From: Rhodospirillaceae bacterium
GTDB lineage: Bacteria; Pseudomonadota; Alphaproteobacteria; Rhodospirillales; UBA2165
NCBI GenBank assembly: GCA_947467145.1
Contig: CANIGJ010000010.1
Location: forward strand, 49,401 to 113,400
Length of the DNA stretch: 64,000 nt
Direction of reading: 5' to 3'
The translations under genes and the position numbers were made by a program. Positions 16,223 to 25,786 of the stretch are shown in pieces. The number at the start of each line of letters is the position of its first letter. The first letter of the stretch is position 1. Under the pieces are notes generated by a model. That model was not told the DNA's origin. It worked only from the letters and a program-made list of their open reading frames with translations, and did not search any database.

Positions 16223-17760
16223 CGGCCTAACGAACGTTGCGATTGATGATAGAGAAGCCAAGTCAGCGGCAGGGATAGCAGGATCATGATGAGCGCGTAA
16301 GGTGCGGCGGCCGCATAATCGATTTCGCTGGTCAGCGCCCAGAAGCCCGTCGCCAAGGTGCGCGTCCCGTTGGGCGCCAGCAACAGGGTCGCGGTCAATT
16401 CGTTGACGATGGCGAGAAACACCAGCGCGCCACCCGCCGCGGCGCCGGGTGCGGCCAGCCGTAAGGTGACGGCCCAGAGCGCCTGCGCGGGCGAGCGGCC
16501 AAGGCTGCGCGCCACGTTTTCCAGCTCGACGGGCGCCTGGGCGATGCTGGCGCGCAACGACACCAGCGCGCGCGGCAGGAACATCAGTAGATAGGCCAGC
16601 ATGACCGTCGCCATCGTCTGATACAGCGGATAGGCAAAGCGTACCGTCAAGCTGACCAGGGCCAGCGCCACGACAATGCCGGGCAGCGAACTGGTGACGT
16701 AATCGCAGGCTTCGATGACGCGGACGAGTTTGCCGGGATGGCGGATCGACAGCCACGCAATCGGTATGGCGGCGAGCGTGGTGATCAGCGCCCCCATTGC
16801 GGCATAAATCAGCGTTTGGGAAAACGCCGGGGCCAGATCGTCGGCATGCCAGACTTCGGCGCCGCCGATGATCAACCAGCGTGCCAGAGTGGTCAGCGGG
16901 ACCCCCAATGCCAGAACGCAGGTCGCGATCGGTAGGAGCGAACAAATAAGCGCCGTCGTGCGGCTCAAACGGCGTAGCCGCAGGGTGCGCGCACTACCCG
17001 TGCCGAGGCGGGCATAGCGCGCACCACCGCGCGTGCCGGCTTCGACCGCGAGCAGCAGCAAGCAGCACAACACAAGGATTCCGGCTAGCGTGTAGGCGGC
17101 GGGACCGTTGAAGGTCGATTGGAACTGATCGAAGATCGCGGTGGTGAAGGTATCGAAGCGGATTAGCGCGTAGAGGCCATATTCCGCCAGCAGATGCAGC
17201 CCGACCAACAGTGCGCCGCCCCAGATCGGCAGGCGTAGTTGCGGCAGCACGACCCGCATGAAGATCTGCCAGGGCGTCAGGCCCAAGGATGCGGCGACAT
17301 CCTCGATGGCCGGATCGAGGCGGCGCAGGGTGGCCGCCACCGGCAAATAGAGAAACGGCGAATAGGCCAGAACCGATACGAGGACGCCACCAAACAGCCC
17401 GTGCATCGACGGCACTAGGCTGACCCAGGCATAACTATGAACGAAGGCCGGTACGGCGAGCGGCGCGGTCATCAGCACGGCCCACACGCGGCGCGCGGGA
17501 AGGTCGGTTCGTTCGGTCAGCCACGCCAGCCCAACACCCAAGATCGTGCAGAGCGGAATCGTCAGCGCGACCAGCAGGATCGTGTTGGTTAGCAGTTCGC
17601 CGACGCGCGGCCGCACGATCATGGCGACGATTGTCGACCACGGTGTCTCGACCGTGACGTCGACGATCGAGGCGAGCGGTAAGATCGCTAACGCGGCAAC
17701 CAAAACCGCCGCACTGACGATCCAGCGCGGCGGTCGATTGGCCGTATGAATGCGCGGCAC
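16219..17760 (-). CDS. fbpB: Ferric iron ABC transporter, fused double permease (FbpB-like)
   Basis: 513 residues with about 12 membrane spans in two BPD_transp_1 halves, the usual FbpB/SfuB form. EAA-type loops appear in both halves (for example [20 protein letters not shown] in the second and [15 protein letters not shown] in the first). GTG 17760 is the start, with AAGGCGC upstream. It sits 28 bases after the binding-protein gene and overlaps the ATPase gene, so all three form one operon. Confidence 0.88.
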   Translation of the reverse strand: MPRIHTANRPPRWIVSAAVLVAALAILPLASIVDVTVETPWSTIVAMIVRPRVGELLTNTILLVALTIPLCTILGVGLAWLTERTDLPARRVWAVLMTAPLAVPAFVHSYAWVSLVPSMHGLFGGVLVSVLAYSPFLYLPVAATLRRLDPAIEDVAASLGLTPWQIFMRVVLPQLRLPIWGGALLVGLHLLAEYGLYALIRFDTFTTAIFDQFQSTFNGPAAYTLAGILVLCCLLLLAVEAGTRGGARYARLGTGSARTLRLRRLSRTTALICSLLPIATCVLALGVPLTTLARWLIIGGAEVWHADDLAPAFSQTLIYAAMGALITTLAAIPIAWLSIRHPGKLVRVIEACDYVTSSLPGIVVALALVSLTVRFAYPLYQTMATVMLAYLLMFLPRALVSLRASIAQAPVELENVARSLGRSPAQALWAVTLRLAAPGAAAGGALVFLAIVNELTATLLLAPNGTRTLATGFWALTSEIDYAAAAPYALIMILLSLPLTWLLYHQSQRSLGR

Positions 17761-17788
17761 CTGTTAGCGCCTTGTCTGCGACCCTAGC

Positions 17789-18814
17789 TCAGAGCAATCC
17801 CGCCTGGGTCATCAGGTCGGTCACCTTCGCGCTGTTGAGCTTGGACGCGTCGATTTTGGGTGCGTCCAACTCGTTGAGCGGAACGAGCTTGGCGTTGGAA
17901 GCAGCACCTTCGCCGACGGCATATTCGTAGGATGTGCCGTCGCGCAGGATTTCCTGGCCCTTTTTACCGGCGACCCATTTCAGGAACGCCTGGGCTTCTT
18001 TCGGATGCTTGCTCGAGGCGAGCACGCCGCCGCCGGAAATGCTGATGAAGGCCCCCGGATCTTGATGCTTGAAATAATGCAAGGCGACGTTGTTGCTGTT
18101 CTCGGCCGTCTTCGCCTGATCGCCGGCATAATAGTAGTGATAGATTATGCCGCCATCGATCTCGCCGGTATTCACGGCCTTCATCACCGTGCCATTGCCG
18201 CGATAGGCGGTGAAATTGGTTTTCATCGCCTTGAGCCAGGCGCGCGTCGCGTCCTCGCCTTTGGCTTCAAGCAATGCGCTGACGATCGCCTGGAAGTCCG
18301 CGCCGGCAGGTGAGGCGGCCCAGCGGCCTTTCCAGCTGGCGTCGGCAAGGTCGAGCATCGATTTCGGCAGCTTGTCAGTGGTGAGCTTGGTCTTGTTATA
18401 GACGAAGACGGTGGCGCGTGCCGCGATGCCAATCCATTTGCCGCTGGACGGGCGATACGCTGGCAGCACTTGCGCCACGGTTGCCGGATCGACGGTTGCG
18501 AACAGTTTGGCATTGTCGACGAGGACCATCGCCGGGGAGTTTTCGGTGAGGAAAACATCGGCAGGTGAGGCGGCACCCTCGGCCACGATCTGATTGGCGA
18601 GTTCCGTGTCGCCGCCGTTACGCACGGTCACCTTGATGCCGGTTTCGCGCGTGAAGCCAGCGACCCATTCCTTGGTTAGGCTGTCGTGCTGGGCGTTATA
18701 GACGACAATGCTGGCGTCATCGGCGGCGTGGACGCTCGCGGCACCCATAGCGGCGGCGAACATCGCGGCTGCGGCAATGACTCGGTTCAGGAAACGCATG
18801 ATCGCAGACCTCAT
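17789..18814 (-). CDS. fbpA: Ferric iron ABC transporter, periplasmic binding protein (FbpA/FutA-like)
   Basis: 341 residues. A signal peptide ends near SVHAADD. The mature part begins SIVVYNAQHDSLTKEW, as in the FbpA/FutA group, and YHYYYAGD carries the adjacent Tyr residues used for Fe(III) binding. ATG 18814 (AGAAGGG upstream) and ATG 18799 (GAGG upstream) are both possible; they differ by five residues. First gene of the operon. An AT-rich region with Fur-like half-sites is at 18911-18956, upstream of this gene and of the divergent hydratase gene. Confidence 0.87.
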   Translation of the reverse strand: MRSAIMRFLNRVIAAAAMFAAAMGAASVHAADDASIVVYNAQHDSLTKEWVAGFTRETGIKVTVRNGGDTELANQIVAEGAASPADVFLTENSPAMVLVDNAKLFATVDPATVAQVLPAYRPSSGKWIGIAARATVFVYNKTKLTTDKLPKSMLDLADASWKGRWAASPAGADFQAIVSALLEAKGEDATRAWLKAMKTNFTAYRGNGTVMKAVNTGEIDGGIIYHYYYAGDQAKTAENSNNVALHYFKHQDPGAFISISGGGVLASSKHPKEAQAFLKWVAGKKGQEILRDGTSYEYAVGEGAASNAKLVPLNELDAPKIDASKLNSAKVTDLMTQAGLL

Positions 18815-18910
18815 TTGTGACACCCTTCTGTGACCTGGCCGGTAAGATGTTTGGGCCGACAGCGGGGCGTACTTTCGTTAAAGGTGGCGGAGCATATCGA
18901 CTCGCATTAA

Positions 18911-18956
18911 ATCCTGCAAATAATTATTAATTGCGTTTATTATCATATAATGATGG
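18911..18956. promoter_or_regulatory. AT-rich divergent control region, possible iron-responsive operator
   Basis: In an otherwise GC-rich region this 46-base stretch is almost all A/T. TGCAAATAATTATTAATTGC is an imperfect palindrome of the TGCAAAT-type seen for alphaproteobacterial Fur/Mur sites. Next to it ATCATATAATGAT has matching ATCAT/ATGAT arms and contains TATAAT. It lies between fbpA and the hydratase gene. Fur-type assignment is inference from the iron transporter. Confidence 0.35.
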
Positions 18957-18968
18957 CGCGGGGACCGT

Positions 18969-19682
18969 GTGGCGCTCGACGACGAAATTCTGATTGCGAC
19001 GGCAAATCACACCCGGCTGATCACCATCAATCGGGACCATGTGCGTAATGCCCGCTCACGGGCGCACAATCGCCGGATCGCCGAGGCGGTGATGGACGCC
19101 GATCACGATCCCGACATTTTCCTGATCGCGATCACCGGTGCCGGAAGCAAAGCCTTCTCGTCGGGCGCGGATCTGAAGGACGCCGCCGCGATGGCCGATC
19201 GCGGTGAGGACAATCGCGGCCCGCTCCATTCACCTGAGCGCAGCGTGCACGAGGTCGTCATCGATTCCAAAAAGCCATGTATGGCGATCGTGAACGGTCC
19301 CGCCTTGGCAGGTGGTTTCGAATTGGTCCTGGCGTGCGATGTGCGCATCGCCGCCGATCACGCTTTTTTCGCCATGACCGAGGCCAAGCGTGGACGCGGC
19401 GCGCATTTCGCCTCCGTCCTGCTGCCCCAGATCGTGCCGCCGGCCGTTGCCATGGAATGGCTTCTCACCGGGCGGAAAATTCCGGCACAGGAAGCGCAGC
19501 GGTGGGGGCTGGTCAGTCACGTCGTGCCTTATGAAACGCTCATGCCGAGCGCCCTGGCGCTGGCTGAGGAGATTATTGCAGCGCCGCCGGCGTCGCTGCA
19601 ACGCATGAAGCAGGCTTACCGCAAGGCGCACAACATGCCGTTGCACGACGCCATCCGGTTGGACGTCGGCCCGGACGCTTAA
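18969..19682 (+). CDS. Enoyl-CoA hydratase/isomerase family protein, short C-terminus
   Basis: 237 residues in the crotonase fold. Oxyanion-hole segments are AFSSGADLKDAAA at about 57-69 and NGPALAGGFELVLACD around 109-124; MTEAKRGRGAHFASVLL follows with a candidate catalytic Glu. Family members usually run 20-30 residues further; this one ends in LDVGPDA. The GTG start has GGGGA upstream. It may hydrate or isomerise an acyl-CoA intermediate. The next gene starts about 110 bases downstream. Confidence 0.82.
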   Translation: MALDDEILIATANHTRLITINRDHVRNARSRAHNRRIAEAVMDADHDPDIFLIAITGAGSKAFSSGADLKDAAAMADRGEDNRGPLHSPERSVHEVVIDSKKPCMAIVNGPALAGGFELVLACDVRIAADHAFFAMTEAKRGRGAHFASVLLPQIVPPAVAMEWLLTGRKIPAQEAQRWGLVSHVVPYETLMPSALALAEEIIAAPPASLQRMKQAYRKAHNMPLHDAIRLDVGPDA

Positions 19683-19790
19683 GTCATTGTGAAAGTTGCC
19701 GATCGGGCGGGGTGTCTGGCCTGGAGCCCGTTTGGCGGTCTATAAGTGGATTCATTAATCCAAAGAACAAAATTAAACCGGGAGATTTTC

Positions 19791-20849
19791 ATGCAAAAGA
19801 CGTTGCTGTCGGCTCTGGCGCTGTTTGGCGCGATGTCCATCGCGTTATGCGGTCAGGTGCGCGCCCAGGCGCTGGTGATCGACGGCGAGGAGATCGCGGA
19901 TGCCAAACTGATGGCCGCCGCCCGGGCGGAAAAGGTCGTCGACGTCTACAGCACGAACCAGACCGAACTGATGCAGGACATTCTGGACAGCTTTCAGAAA
20001 ACAACCGGCATCCAGGTCAATTATCTGCGCGTTCCGACCGCCAAAATGTACGACCGCGTGCTGGCGGAGTTTGCCGCCGGCAAACTCGACGTCGATTACG
20101 CCAATCTCACGGATCTGACCTTGATCAAGGAATGGCTGTCGCGCGGCATCCTGGCCGCGCACAAGGTACCGTGGGACGACAAGATCGCGCCGGAACTGAA
20201 GGACAAGGACGGACGCTGGTACTATTCGTTCCGCTCGATGCAGACGATCGCGGTGAACACCGAATTGGTGAAGGAAGAGGATTATCCGAAAAGCTGGACG
20301 GACCTCTATGACCCCAAATGGAAGGGCAAGATCGGCTCGCAGACCGTGGAAGCGGGCGGTAGCGCGCTCACCCTGTTCGCCTTCCTGCGTATGAAGGTCG
20401 GCGCCGATTCGTGGGAGAAGCTCGCCGCAGTCAGCCCTCGCACCTATGCCACCTCAGCGCCGATGTACAACGATCTGGTGCGTGGGCGCGTGTCCGCCGC
20501 GCTGGGAACGGCATCGGCTTTTTCCGAAGCGATCGAAAACGGCGCACCGCTTAAGATCATGTTCCCGAAGGAAGGCATGGCGACCTTCGGCTCGATGGGC
20601 AATCTCACATCGACCGCCAAGCATCCGAATGCCGGCAAGGTCTGGGTCAATTTCATGACCAGCAAACACGCATCCAAGTTCATTGCCAAGCAGGGTGTGT
20701 ATGCAACGCATCCCGAAGCGCCGCGCGCCACGGCGGCCGGGTATACCTTCCCGGAGCAATCGGAATTGTGGAACATCTCGCCCGACCAATGGGATCGCAT
20801 TCAGACGACCTGGCCCGACGAATGGCGCAAGATCTTCGAGAAGAAATAA
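19791..20849 (+). CDS. Periplasmic solute-binding protein (family 1/SBP_bac_6 type), no permease nearby
   Basis: 352 residues. A signal peptide (LLSALALFGAMSIALCG... to VRAQA) precedes EKVVDVYSTNQTELMQDILD, the start of an FbpA/PotD-like type II binding fold. WKGKIGSQ and LGTASAFSEAIENGAP are typical of this group. The start is ATG 19791 (CGGGAGA seven bases upstream). GGATTCATTAATCC, partly palindromic, is at 19748-19761 in the leader. No permease or ATPase gene adjoins it, so it may feed a distant transporter or act as a sensor. Ligand unknown. Confidence 0.82.
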   Translation: MQKTLLSALALFGAMSIALCGQVRAQALVIDGEEIADAKLMAAARAEKVVDVYSTNQTELMQDILDSFQKTTGIQVNYLRVPTAKMYDRVLAEFAAGKLDVDYANLTDLTLIKEWLSRGILAAHKVPWDDKIAPELKDKDGRWYYSFRSMQTIAVNTELVKEEDYPKSWTDLYDPKWKGKIGSQTVEAGGSALTLFAFLRMKVGADSWEKLAAVSPRTYATSAPMYNDLVRGRVSAALGTASAFSEAIENGAPLKIMFPKEGMATFGSMGNLTSTAKHPNAGKVWVNFMTSKHASKFIAKQGVYATHPEAPRATAAGYTFPEQSELWNISPDQWDRIQTTWPDEWRKIFEKK

Positions 20850-20880
20850 TCTCTTCCCAACGTAAACCATGAGGAACAAC

Positions 20881-22467
20881 GTGACGAAAAAGTATCAGGT
20901 CGTCATCGTCGGCGGCGGTCCCGTCGGCGTGGGTTTGGCCGTCGATTTGGGCCTGCGTGGCATCTCCTGCTTGCTGATCGAGCGCCATCTGCAGCCGCAG
21001 CGCATTCCCAAGGGCCAAAGCCTGGGCCAGCGCACCCTCGAACATTTCCATTTTTGGGGGATCGAGAAGGAATTGCGCGCCGCGCGCGTCATGCCCAAGG
21101 AATATCCCATCGGCGGCCTGGCCGCCTGGGGCAACCTGATGAGCGACTATTGGTACGCGCCGCCGGGCCGCGAGGTCGTGCGGCGTCATTTCTATCGCGA
21201 CAACGAACGTCTGCCCCAATACCAGACCGAAGGCGTGCTGCGCGCGAAGATGGCGACGCTCCCATCGGTCGAAAGCCGCTTCGGCTGGATGATGGACAAG
21301 ATCGAGCAGGACGCGAACGGCGTGCGCGTGAGCCTGGCCGAACGCGATGGCGGCGCCAAGGAAACCGTGGAGGCGGATTACGTCGTCGGCTGCGACGGTT
21401 CTCATTCTTCGGTGCGTGAACAGGTCGGCATCACGCGTGGCGGGGCGAACCACGATCAGGTGATGGTGTTGGCCGTGTTCCGTTCCAAGGAACTGCACGA
21501 AGGTTTGAAGCGCTTTCCCGAACGTTCGACCTATCGTGCGATGGACAAAGCGGCCAATGGCTATTGGCAATTTTTCGGCCGGGTCGATGTCGGCGAGGGC
21601 TTCTTCTTTCATGCCCCCGTGCCACCCGATACCACCAAGGACAATTACGATTTCCATGGGCTGCTGCAGAAGGTGGCAGGATTCAAATTCAAAGCCGAGT
21701 TCGATTATGTCGGTTTCTGGGACATGCGCATCGCGGTCGCGACGAGCTATCAGGTCGGCCGCGTCTTCATCGCAGGCGACGCCGCGCACAGCCATCCGCC
21801 CTATGGCGGCTATGGCCTGAATAGCGGCTTGGAGGATGCGCGCAATCTCGGCTGGAAGCTGGCTGCCGTGCTGCAAGGTTGGGGCGGCGAGGAGCTGTTG
21901 CGGTCCTACAGCGACGAACGTCGCCTGATCTTTGAAGAGATCGGCCGCGATTTCATCGGCAAGCGCATCGAATTCGAGCGTGACTTCATGGCGAAATACA
22001 GCCCTGAGAAAGACAAGGCCGAGTTCGAGCGCGAATGGGCCAAGATGAGCGAGAAGGGCGAGGAACGGGTTAGCGGGTACGAGCCGAACTACGAAGGTTC
22101 GACCGTCATCTGGGGGCCGGTGGGCGGTATCTCGACGGCGCACGGCAAACATATGATCAAGGCACGCGCCGGCCATCATCTGACCCCGCGCACGTTATCG
22201 TCGGGCCGCGACGTCTATGAGGAACTCGACAGCCGGTTTGCCCTGATCGCGCTCGATGTCGACGACGCTAAGGTCCGCGCTTTCGAAGCGGCGGCAAGCG
22301 CCAGCAAGATACTGCTGAAGGTCATTCGTGATAGCTATGCCGGTGGGCGCGAAGAGTACGAGAGCAAGCTGATCCTCGTGCGGCCCGATCAGTATGTCGT
22401 CTGGACCGGCGATAGCTTGCCCGGCGATGCAGCGAAAATCATGACGAAGGTGGTGGGTTTGGGCTAA
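20881..22467 (+). CDS. FAD-dependent aromatic hydroxylase (PheA/TfdB family)
   Basis: 528 residues. The dinucleotide fold VVIVGGGPVGVGLA starts at about residue 7. GCDGSHSSVR is the DG motif, and IAGDAAHSHPPYGGYGLNSG the GD motif that binds the FAD ribityl chain; a C-terminal thioredoxin-like tail follows. These features define class A single-component flavin monooxygenases that hydroxylate phenols or similar rings with NAD(P)H. GTG 20881 is chosen because GAGGAAC precedes it; ATG 20869, four codons upstream, lacks a site. Between two binding-protein genes, probably one transcript. Substrate unknown. Confidence 0.86.
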   Translation: MTKKYQVVIVGGGPVGVGLAVDLGLRGISCLLIERHLQPQRIPKGQSLGQRTLEHFHFWGIEKELRAARVMPKEYPIGGLAAWGNLMSDYWYAPPGREVVRRHFYRDNERLPQYQTEGVLRAKMATLPSVESRFGWMMDKIEQDANGVRVSLAERDGGAKETVEADYVVGCDGSHSSVREQVGITRGGANHDQVMVLAVFRSKELHEGLKRFPERSTYRAMDKAANGYWQFFGRVDVGEGFFFHAPVPPDTTKDNYDFHGLLQKVAGFKFKAEFDYVGFWDMRIAVATSYQVGRVFIAGDAAHSHPPYGGYGLNSGLEDARNLGWKLAAVLQGWGGEELLRSYSDERRLIFEEIGRDFIGKRIEFERDFMAKYSPEKDKAEFEREWAKMSEKGEERVSGYEPNYEGSTVIWGPVGGISTAHGKHMIKARAGHHLTPRTLSSGRDVYEELDSRFALIALDVDDAKVRAFEAAASASKILLKVIRDSYAGGREEYESKLILVRPDQYVVWTGDSLPGDAAKIMTKVVGLG

Positions 22468-22508
22468 TCTTCGCCATCACGCGAAAAATAGTCTTGGGGA
22501 GTCTGAAC

Positions 22509-24044
22509 GTGAAAAATACTCTGATGGTGGCCGCCGCCGTTGCGGCTGCGGCGTTGCTGGCTGCACCGGCCGTGGCCCAGAAGTCGAAAGATACGCTGCG
22601 CTTTCCGATCCTGGATGGCGAAACGATCCTCGATCAATATCTCTCGCCCGGCGCTTTCCATTACACCTGGGGACCTGCGGTTTATGACAGCCTCGTCGGC
22701 TTCGATCCGCAGAAGGGCGAATTCCAGCCGTTCCTGGCCAAGTCCTGGTCGCAGCCGAATTCGACGACCTACGAATATGTGCTGCGTGAGGACATCAAAT
22801 GGCATGACGGCCAGGCGTTCGATGCCGATGACGTCGTCTATACGCTGAACTACCTGACCGACCCGAAGGTCAATCTGCGCTATAAGGCGCAGTGGGCTTG
22901 GATCGACAAGGTTGAGAAATTGGGTCCTTACAAGGTCCGCGTCACGGCGAAGAAGCCGGCGGCCGACGGCCTCATGTGGATGTCCAACAGCACCACGATT
23001 TTTCCCGAGCATGTGCATGGCCCGCTTGAGAACAAGCAGGATTTTGGTGCGCGTCCGGTGGGGACTGGCCCGTACAAGGTCACCAGGCTCGATAAGAACG
23101 CCGGTATCTTTCTGGACAAGAATCCGAACTTTGTCGTCACCCCCGCGAAAAGTGCGGCAACGATCGGCAAGGTGATCGGCGAACCGATCCCGGACGCCGG
23201 CACGCTCGTCGCGGCCTTGCTCGTCGGCAAAGCCGATCTTGCGTTCGATGTTCCGGTCGATCAGGCGGCCGAGCTGCGCGCCACCGGCCGCTTCGAAAGC
23301 ACACTGGCGCCGGCGGCGGTCGCCTATAGCTTTGTTGGCTTCCCGACGGCGGCGTGGCCGAACGCAAAGCCGCTCACCGATGCGCGCGTGCGCCGCGCCA
23401 TCGCTATGGCGATCGACACGAAAGCTTTGATCGATGTGCAATATGGCGAGCTCGGCCGTTCGATCAAACCGACCGACGGGCTGTGTTCCAAGGAACAATT
23501 GGGTTGCGGCTTCACCAAGCTAAAGCCGGCTTACGATCCGGCGGGCGCCAAGAAGTTGTTGGCCGAGGCCGGGTATGCCGATGGGTTCGACATCGTCATC
23601 AGCACGCATCCGACCTCAGTCGTACCGGCGACGGCGGTTTCCGGCATGTTGCGCGCCGTTGGCATCCGCGCCAGCGTGCAGCCGCACCAGATCGTCCAGC
23701 GTGTGCAGCTGATCAATTCCGGCAAGGTCCAGGTCGGCTTCTACGGTTGGAGCGGCGGCGCGCTCTTCGAGACATCGGGCAATATCGTGCGGCACGTGGG
23801 CAGCAAGGAATATGACGATCCGACCTTGGCCGAAATGGCGAACGCGACCTTCAGCATCATGAACGATGCGGAGCGTCGTAAGGAAGTCGCGAAGGTCTTC
23901 GACTACATCCACGACAAGGCCTATGCCTTCCCGATGGTGCCGCTGCGCTCGATCTACACCCACACGAAAGAGGTGAAGCTCGACGTGACGGACGAGATTC
24001 GCGAATCCCAACTGCCCAGCGTTCATGAGTTCGCCTGGAAGTAG
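22509..24044 (+). CDS. ABC transporter substrate-binding protein, family 5 (peptide/nickel type), orphan
   Basis: 511 residues. Signal peptide LMVAAAVAAAALLAAPAVAQ, then KDTLRFPILDG. Family-5 hallmarks are REDIKWHDGQAFDADDVVYT and PVGTGPYKVTRLDKNAGI. GTG 22509 has GGGGAG eight bases upstream; a TTG five codons earlier is less likely. It is a paralogue of the protein at 55820. No dipeptide-type permease genes adjoin it. A strong terminator follows. In catabolic clusters such proteins often bind aromatic acids or small amides rather than peptides; ligand here is unknown. Confidence 0.87.
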   Translation: MKNTLMVAAAVAAAALLAAPAVAQKSKDTLRFPILDGETILDQYLSPGAFHYTWGPAVYDSLVGFDPQKGEFQPFLAKSWSQPNSTTYEYVLREDIKWHDGQAFDADDVVYTLNYLTDPKVNLRYKAQWAWIDKVEKLGPYKVRVTAKKPAADGLMWMSNSTTIFPEHVHGPLENKQDFGARPVGTGPYKVTRLDKNAGIFLDKNPNFVVTPAKSAATIGKVIGEPIPDAGTLVAALLVGKADLAFDVPVDQAAELRATGRFESTLAPAAVAYSFVGFPTAAWPNAKPLTDARVRRAIAMAIDTKALIDVQYGELGRSIKPTDGLCSKEQLGCGFTKLKPAYDPAGAKKLLAEAGYADGFDIVISTHPTSVVPATAVSGMLRAVGIRASVQPHQIVQRVQLINSGKVQVGFYGWSGGALFETSGNIVRHVGSKEYDDPTLAEMANATFSIMNDAERRKEVAKVFDYIHDKAYAFPMVPLRSIYTHTKEVKLDVTDEIRESQLPSVHEFAWK

Positions 24045-24062
24045 GTCTAAGAGCGCTTCTGA

Positions 24063-24101
24063 AAGGGCGTCGATCTGACCGGTCGGCGCCCTTTTGCTTT
24101 T
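24063..24101 (+). terminator. Rho-independent terminator after the family-5 binding protein
   Basis: Stem AAGGGCGTCGA / TCGGCGCCCTT with one mismatch and a nine-base loop, followed by TTGCTTTT. It closes the 18969-24044 gene run. Confidence 0.85.
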
Positions 24102-24130
24102 AGGGTCATGTTCTCACCTGAACCATGTTT

Positions 24131-25117
24131 CTACCCCTCGACGGCGAGTTTCGTTGCTGTGGCGTTTGCGTTAGTCGACCGCTCGGAATCGGTATCCGCG
24201 GATGGCTTCGCCTCCGGCAACGTGGCGGGCTGCATGGGGCTCGATCCGCTAGCCTGCGGCTTTCCGGGATGCCAATGCATATATTCCGTGGCGTTCCCGA
24301 TCTTCGAGTTTTGCGCGCGACAGCGCCAGGAATAGCCGAAGCCCGGGCAATTCTCGATTTCGGTGAAATTCGGATCGATCGCGCGAAAACGGTCTCGAAT
24401 CTTGCGGATCAAGGAGCGGACATTGATCCGATATCCCTGCGGTCCTTCGCCGGCAAAAAAACCGCTGCCGTGAACCATATCGTAGATTTCGCGGTACGAA
24501 ATTCGCTCACCCATTCGGCAGGCGAGAAGTCGCACGATCTTGAATTCGGTCACCGTCAACGGGACTTCGCTCCCGCTCCATGATGCGCGATGGCTGCGCA
24601 ACTTGATCTCGAGTGCGCCGATGCTGATGACGTCGGCGGTTGATCCCGCCAAGGTCGTTTTGGCGCGCGCGCCGTCCACGAGAAGTCCGAGCCGACGTGA
24701 GACGATCGAGAAGCGCCGGGATTTGCCGAAGTATTCCGCCGCACCTTGTTCAAGTGCACGATCTTCCTGCGCTTGATCGGCATTGGTGGAGCACAACGCG
24801 ATCGGGGTACGGACACCGAGGCTACGCAATTTCAGGAATAGGTCGATGCCGACCGTCTGCGGTGGATCGACATCGATCAGGATCGTGTCGACGGGCGTAT
24901 CGCCGATGATAAATTGGAAGGCAGGCCCAAAGTCATCGAACTCTTCTACCGTATAGCCTTGTGCACGTAAGTACGCGATGAGGGCCGCTCGATACGTGTC
25001 GTCCGGATGTACGACGACAATTCTAGGTGCCGCATCGGCAGATCTAAGCTCGGGCAATCCGTCTTTTCTATTGATCGTTGTCCTGGGTGGGAAGAGCGAT
25101 GTGTCCATCATTTCCAT
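24131..25117 (-). CDS. OmpR-type response regulator with low-complexity tail (orphan)
   Basis: 328 residues. Receiver domain about 32-145: acidic pair D39/D40, phosphoacceptor D82 in ILIDVDPP, K132 in EYFGKSRRF. Winged-helix Trans_reg_C domain about 167-268: LTVTEFKIVRLLACRMGE, VRSLIRKIRDRFRA, PGFGYSWR. A 55-60 residue Ser/Ala/Thr-rich tail follows, unusual for the family. No histidine kinase is adjacent. Four Met codons cluster at the start (25117-25108), so the exact start is uncertain. Targets unknown; it faces the gene-free stretch 25118-25786. Confidence 0.83.
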   Translation of the reverse strand: MEMMDTSLFPPRTTINRKDGLPELRSADAAPRIVVVHPDDTYRAALIAYLRAQGYTVEEFDDFGPAFQFIIGDTPVDTILIDVDPPQTVGIDLFLKLRSLGVRTPIALCSTNADQAQEDRALEQGAAEYFGKSRRFSIVSRRLGLLVDGARAKTTLAGSTADVISIGALEIKLRSHRASWSGSEVPLTVTEFKIVRLLACRMGERISYREIYDMVHGSGFFAGEGPQGYRINVRSLIRKIRDRFRAIDPNFTEIENCPGFGYSWRCRAQNSKIGNATEYMHWHPGKPQASGSSPMQPATLPEAKPSADTDSERSTNANATATKLAVEG

Positions 25118-25786
25118 CCATCTTTATTTTATAGTTTCCCTCGTCGTTGCTCGTGTCTCCCAGAAATGGCCGTCGTGCGTTTCGCCAGAGCATTATTTTT
25201 TGTTATCACGTATCTGTCGCCACGCGATCGAGGTATCTCTTGCCGTGATCAAACGGAGGCCCCGTTTGTGCGTGTGCCAGTGTTGAAGAGAATGTTGGCA
25301 AGAATGCGGCTGTACATCTGCGCTCGAGCCAGAAGATCCATATTTGACCTATAGACTTCATCGGTGCTGTGGCATTTGCTCGGCGATCTGTAAGTTATGC
25401 AAAATCGTGAATAAATACGCGCCAAGATTGTGGATATAACTCTGGACAGTCCTGGACAAAATCCTGGGCCTCGACGTAATCGCCGATCAGCGATGTTGCT
25501 GAGGGCCGTCGCCAAGATCCTCATCCCTTCATCGGGTTACGTCGTAAAAGTCAGGAATCTCCCTCCGTAGTGCGGAGACGCGTAGAGCGAGAGTAAGACG
25601 GGTGCTTTCGTGGGGGTGTGGCAAAAGTGGAACTTTTTTTGGCCCGCCATTTACATCGCGACCCGTTCATATATACGGGCGGCAAAGTTGTGCCACTTTC
25701 CGTAACTGGCCGCATACTTTGCCGTTACTTTTCGTTTAAATGACTCTGTATAGTCTGACCTATAGGGAGCCTCTCGGAGACCAATC
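25118..25786. other. 669-base gene-free region
   Basis: No convincing protein-coding frame on either strand: the frames here lack ribosome sites and family similarity. Base composition is less GC-rich than the flanks. Seen in it: a short hairpin CTCCG-tagtg-CGGAG near 25565, a GGACAGTCCTGGACAAAATCC duplication near 25443-25465, AAAAGT-gga-ACTTTTTTT near 25624, and a possible modE promoter TTACTT-N18-TATAGT ending near 25756. It must hold promoters for the response regulator and modE. A small RNA is possible but not shown. Confidence 0.45.

Noticed and set aside
20680..22179. A 499-codon open frame on the minus strand opposite the flavin monooxygenase
   Set aside because: The plus-strand gene has complete FAD motifs; the antisense product is Arg/His/Ala-rich with no recognisable domain.
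25249..25524. A 91-codon minus-strand frame in the gene-free stretch
   Set aside because: No ribosome site, Arg/Ser-rich product and no resemblance to any family.
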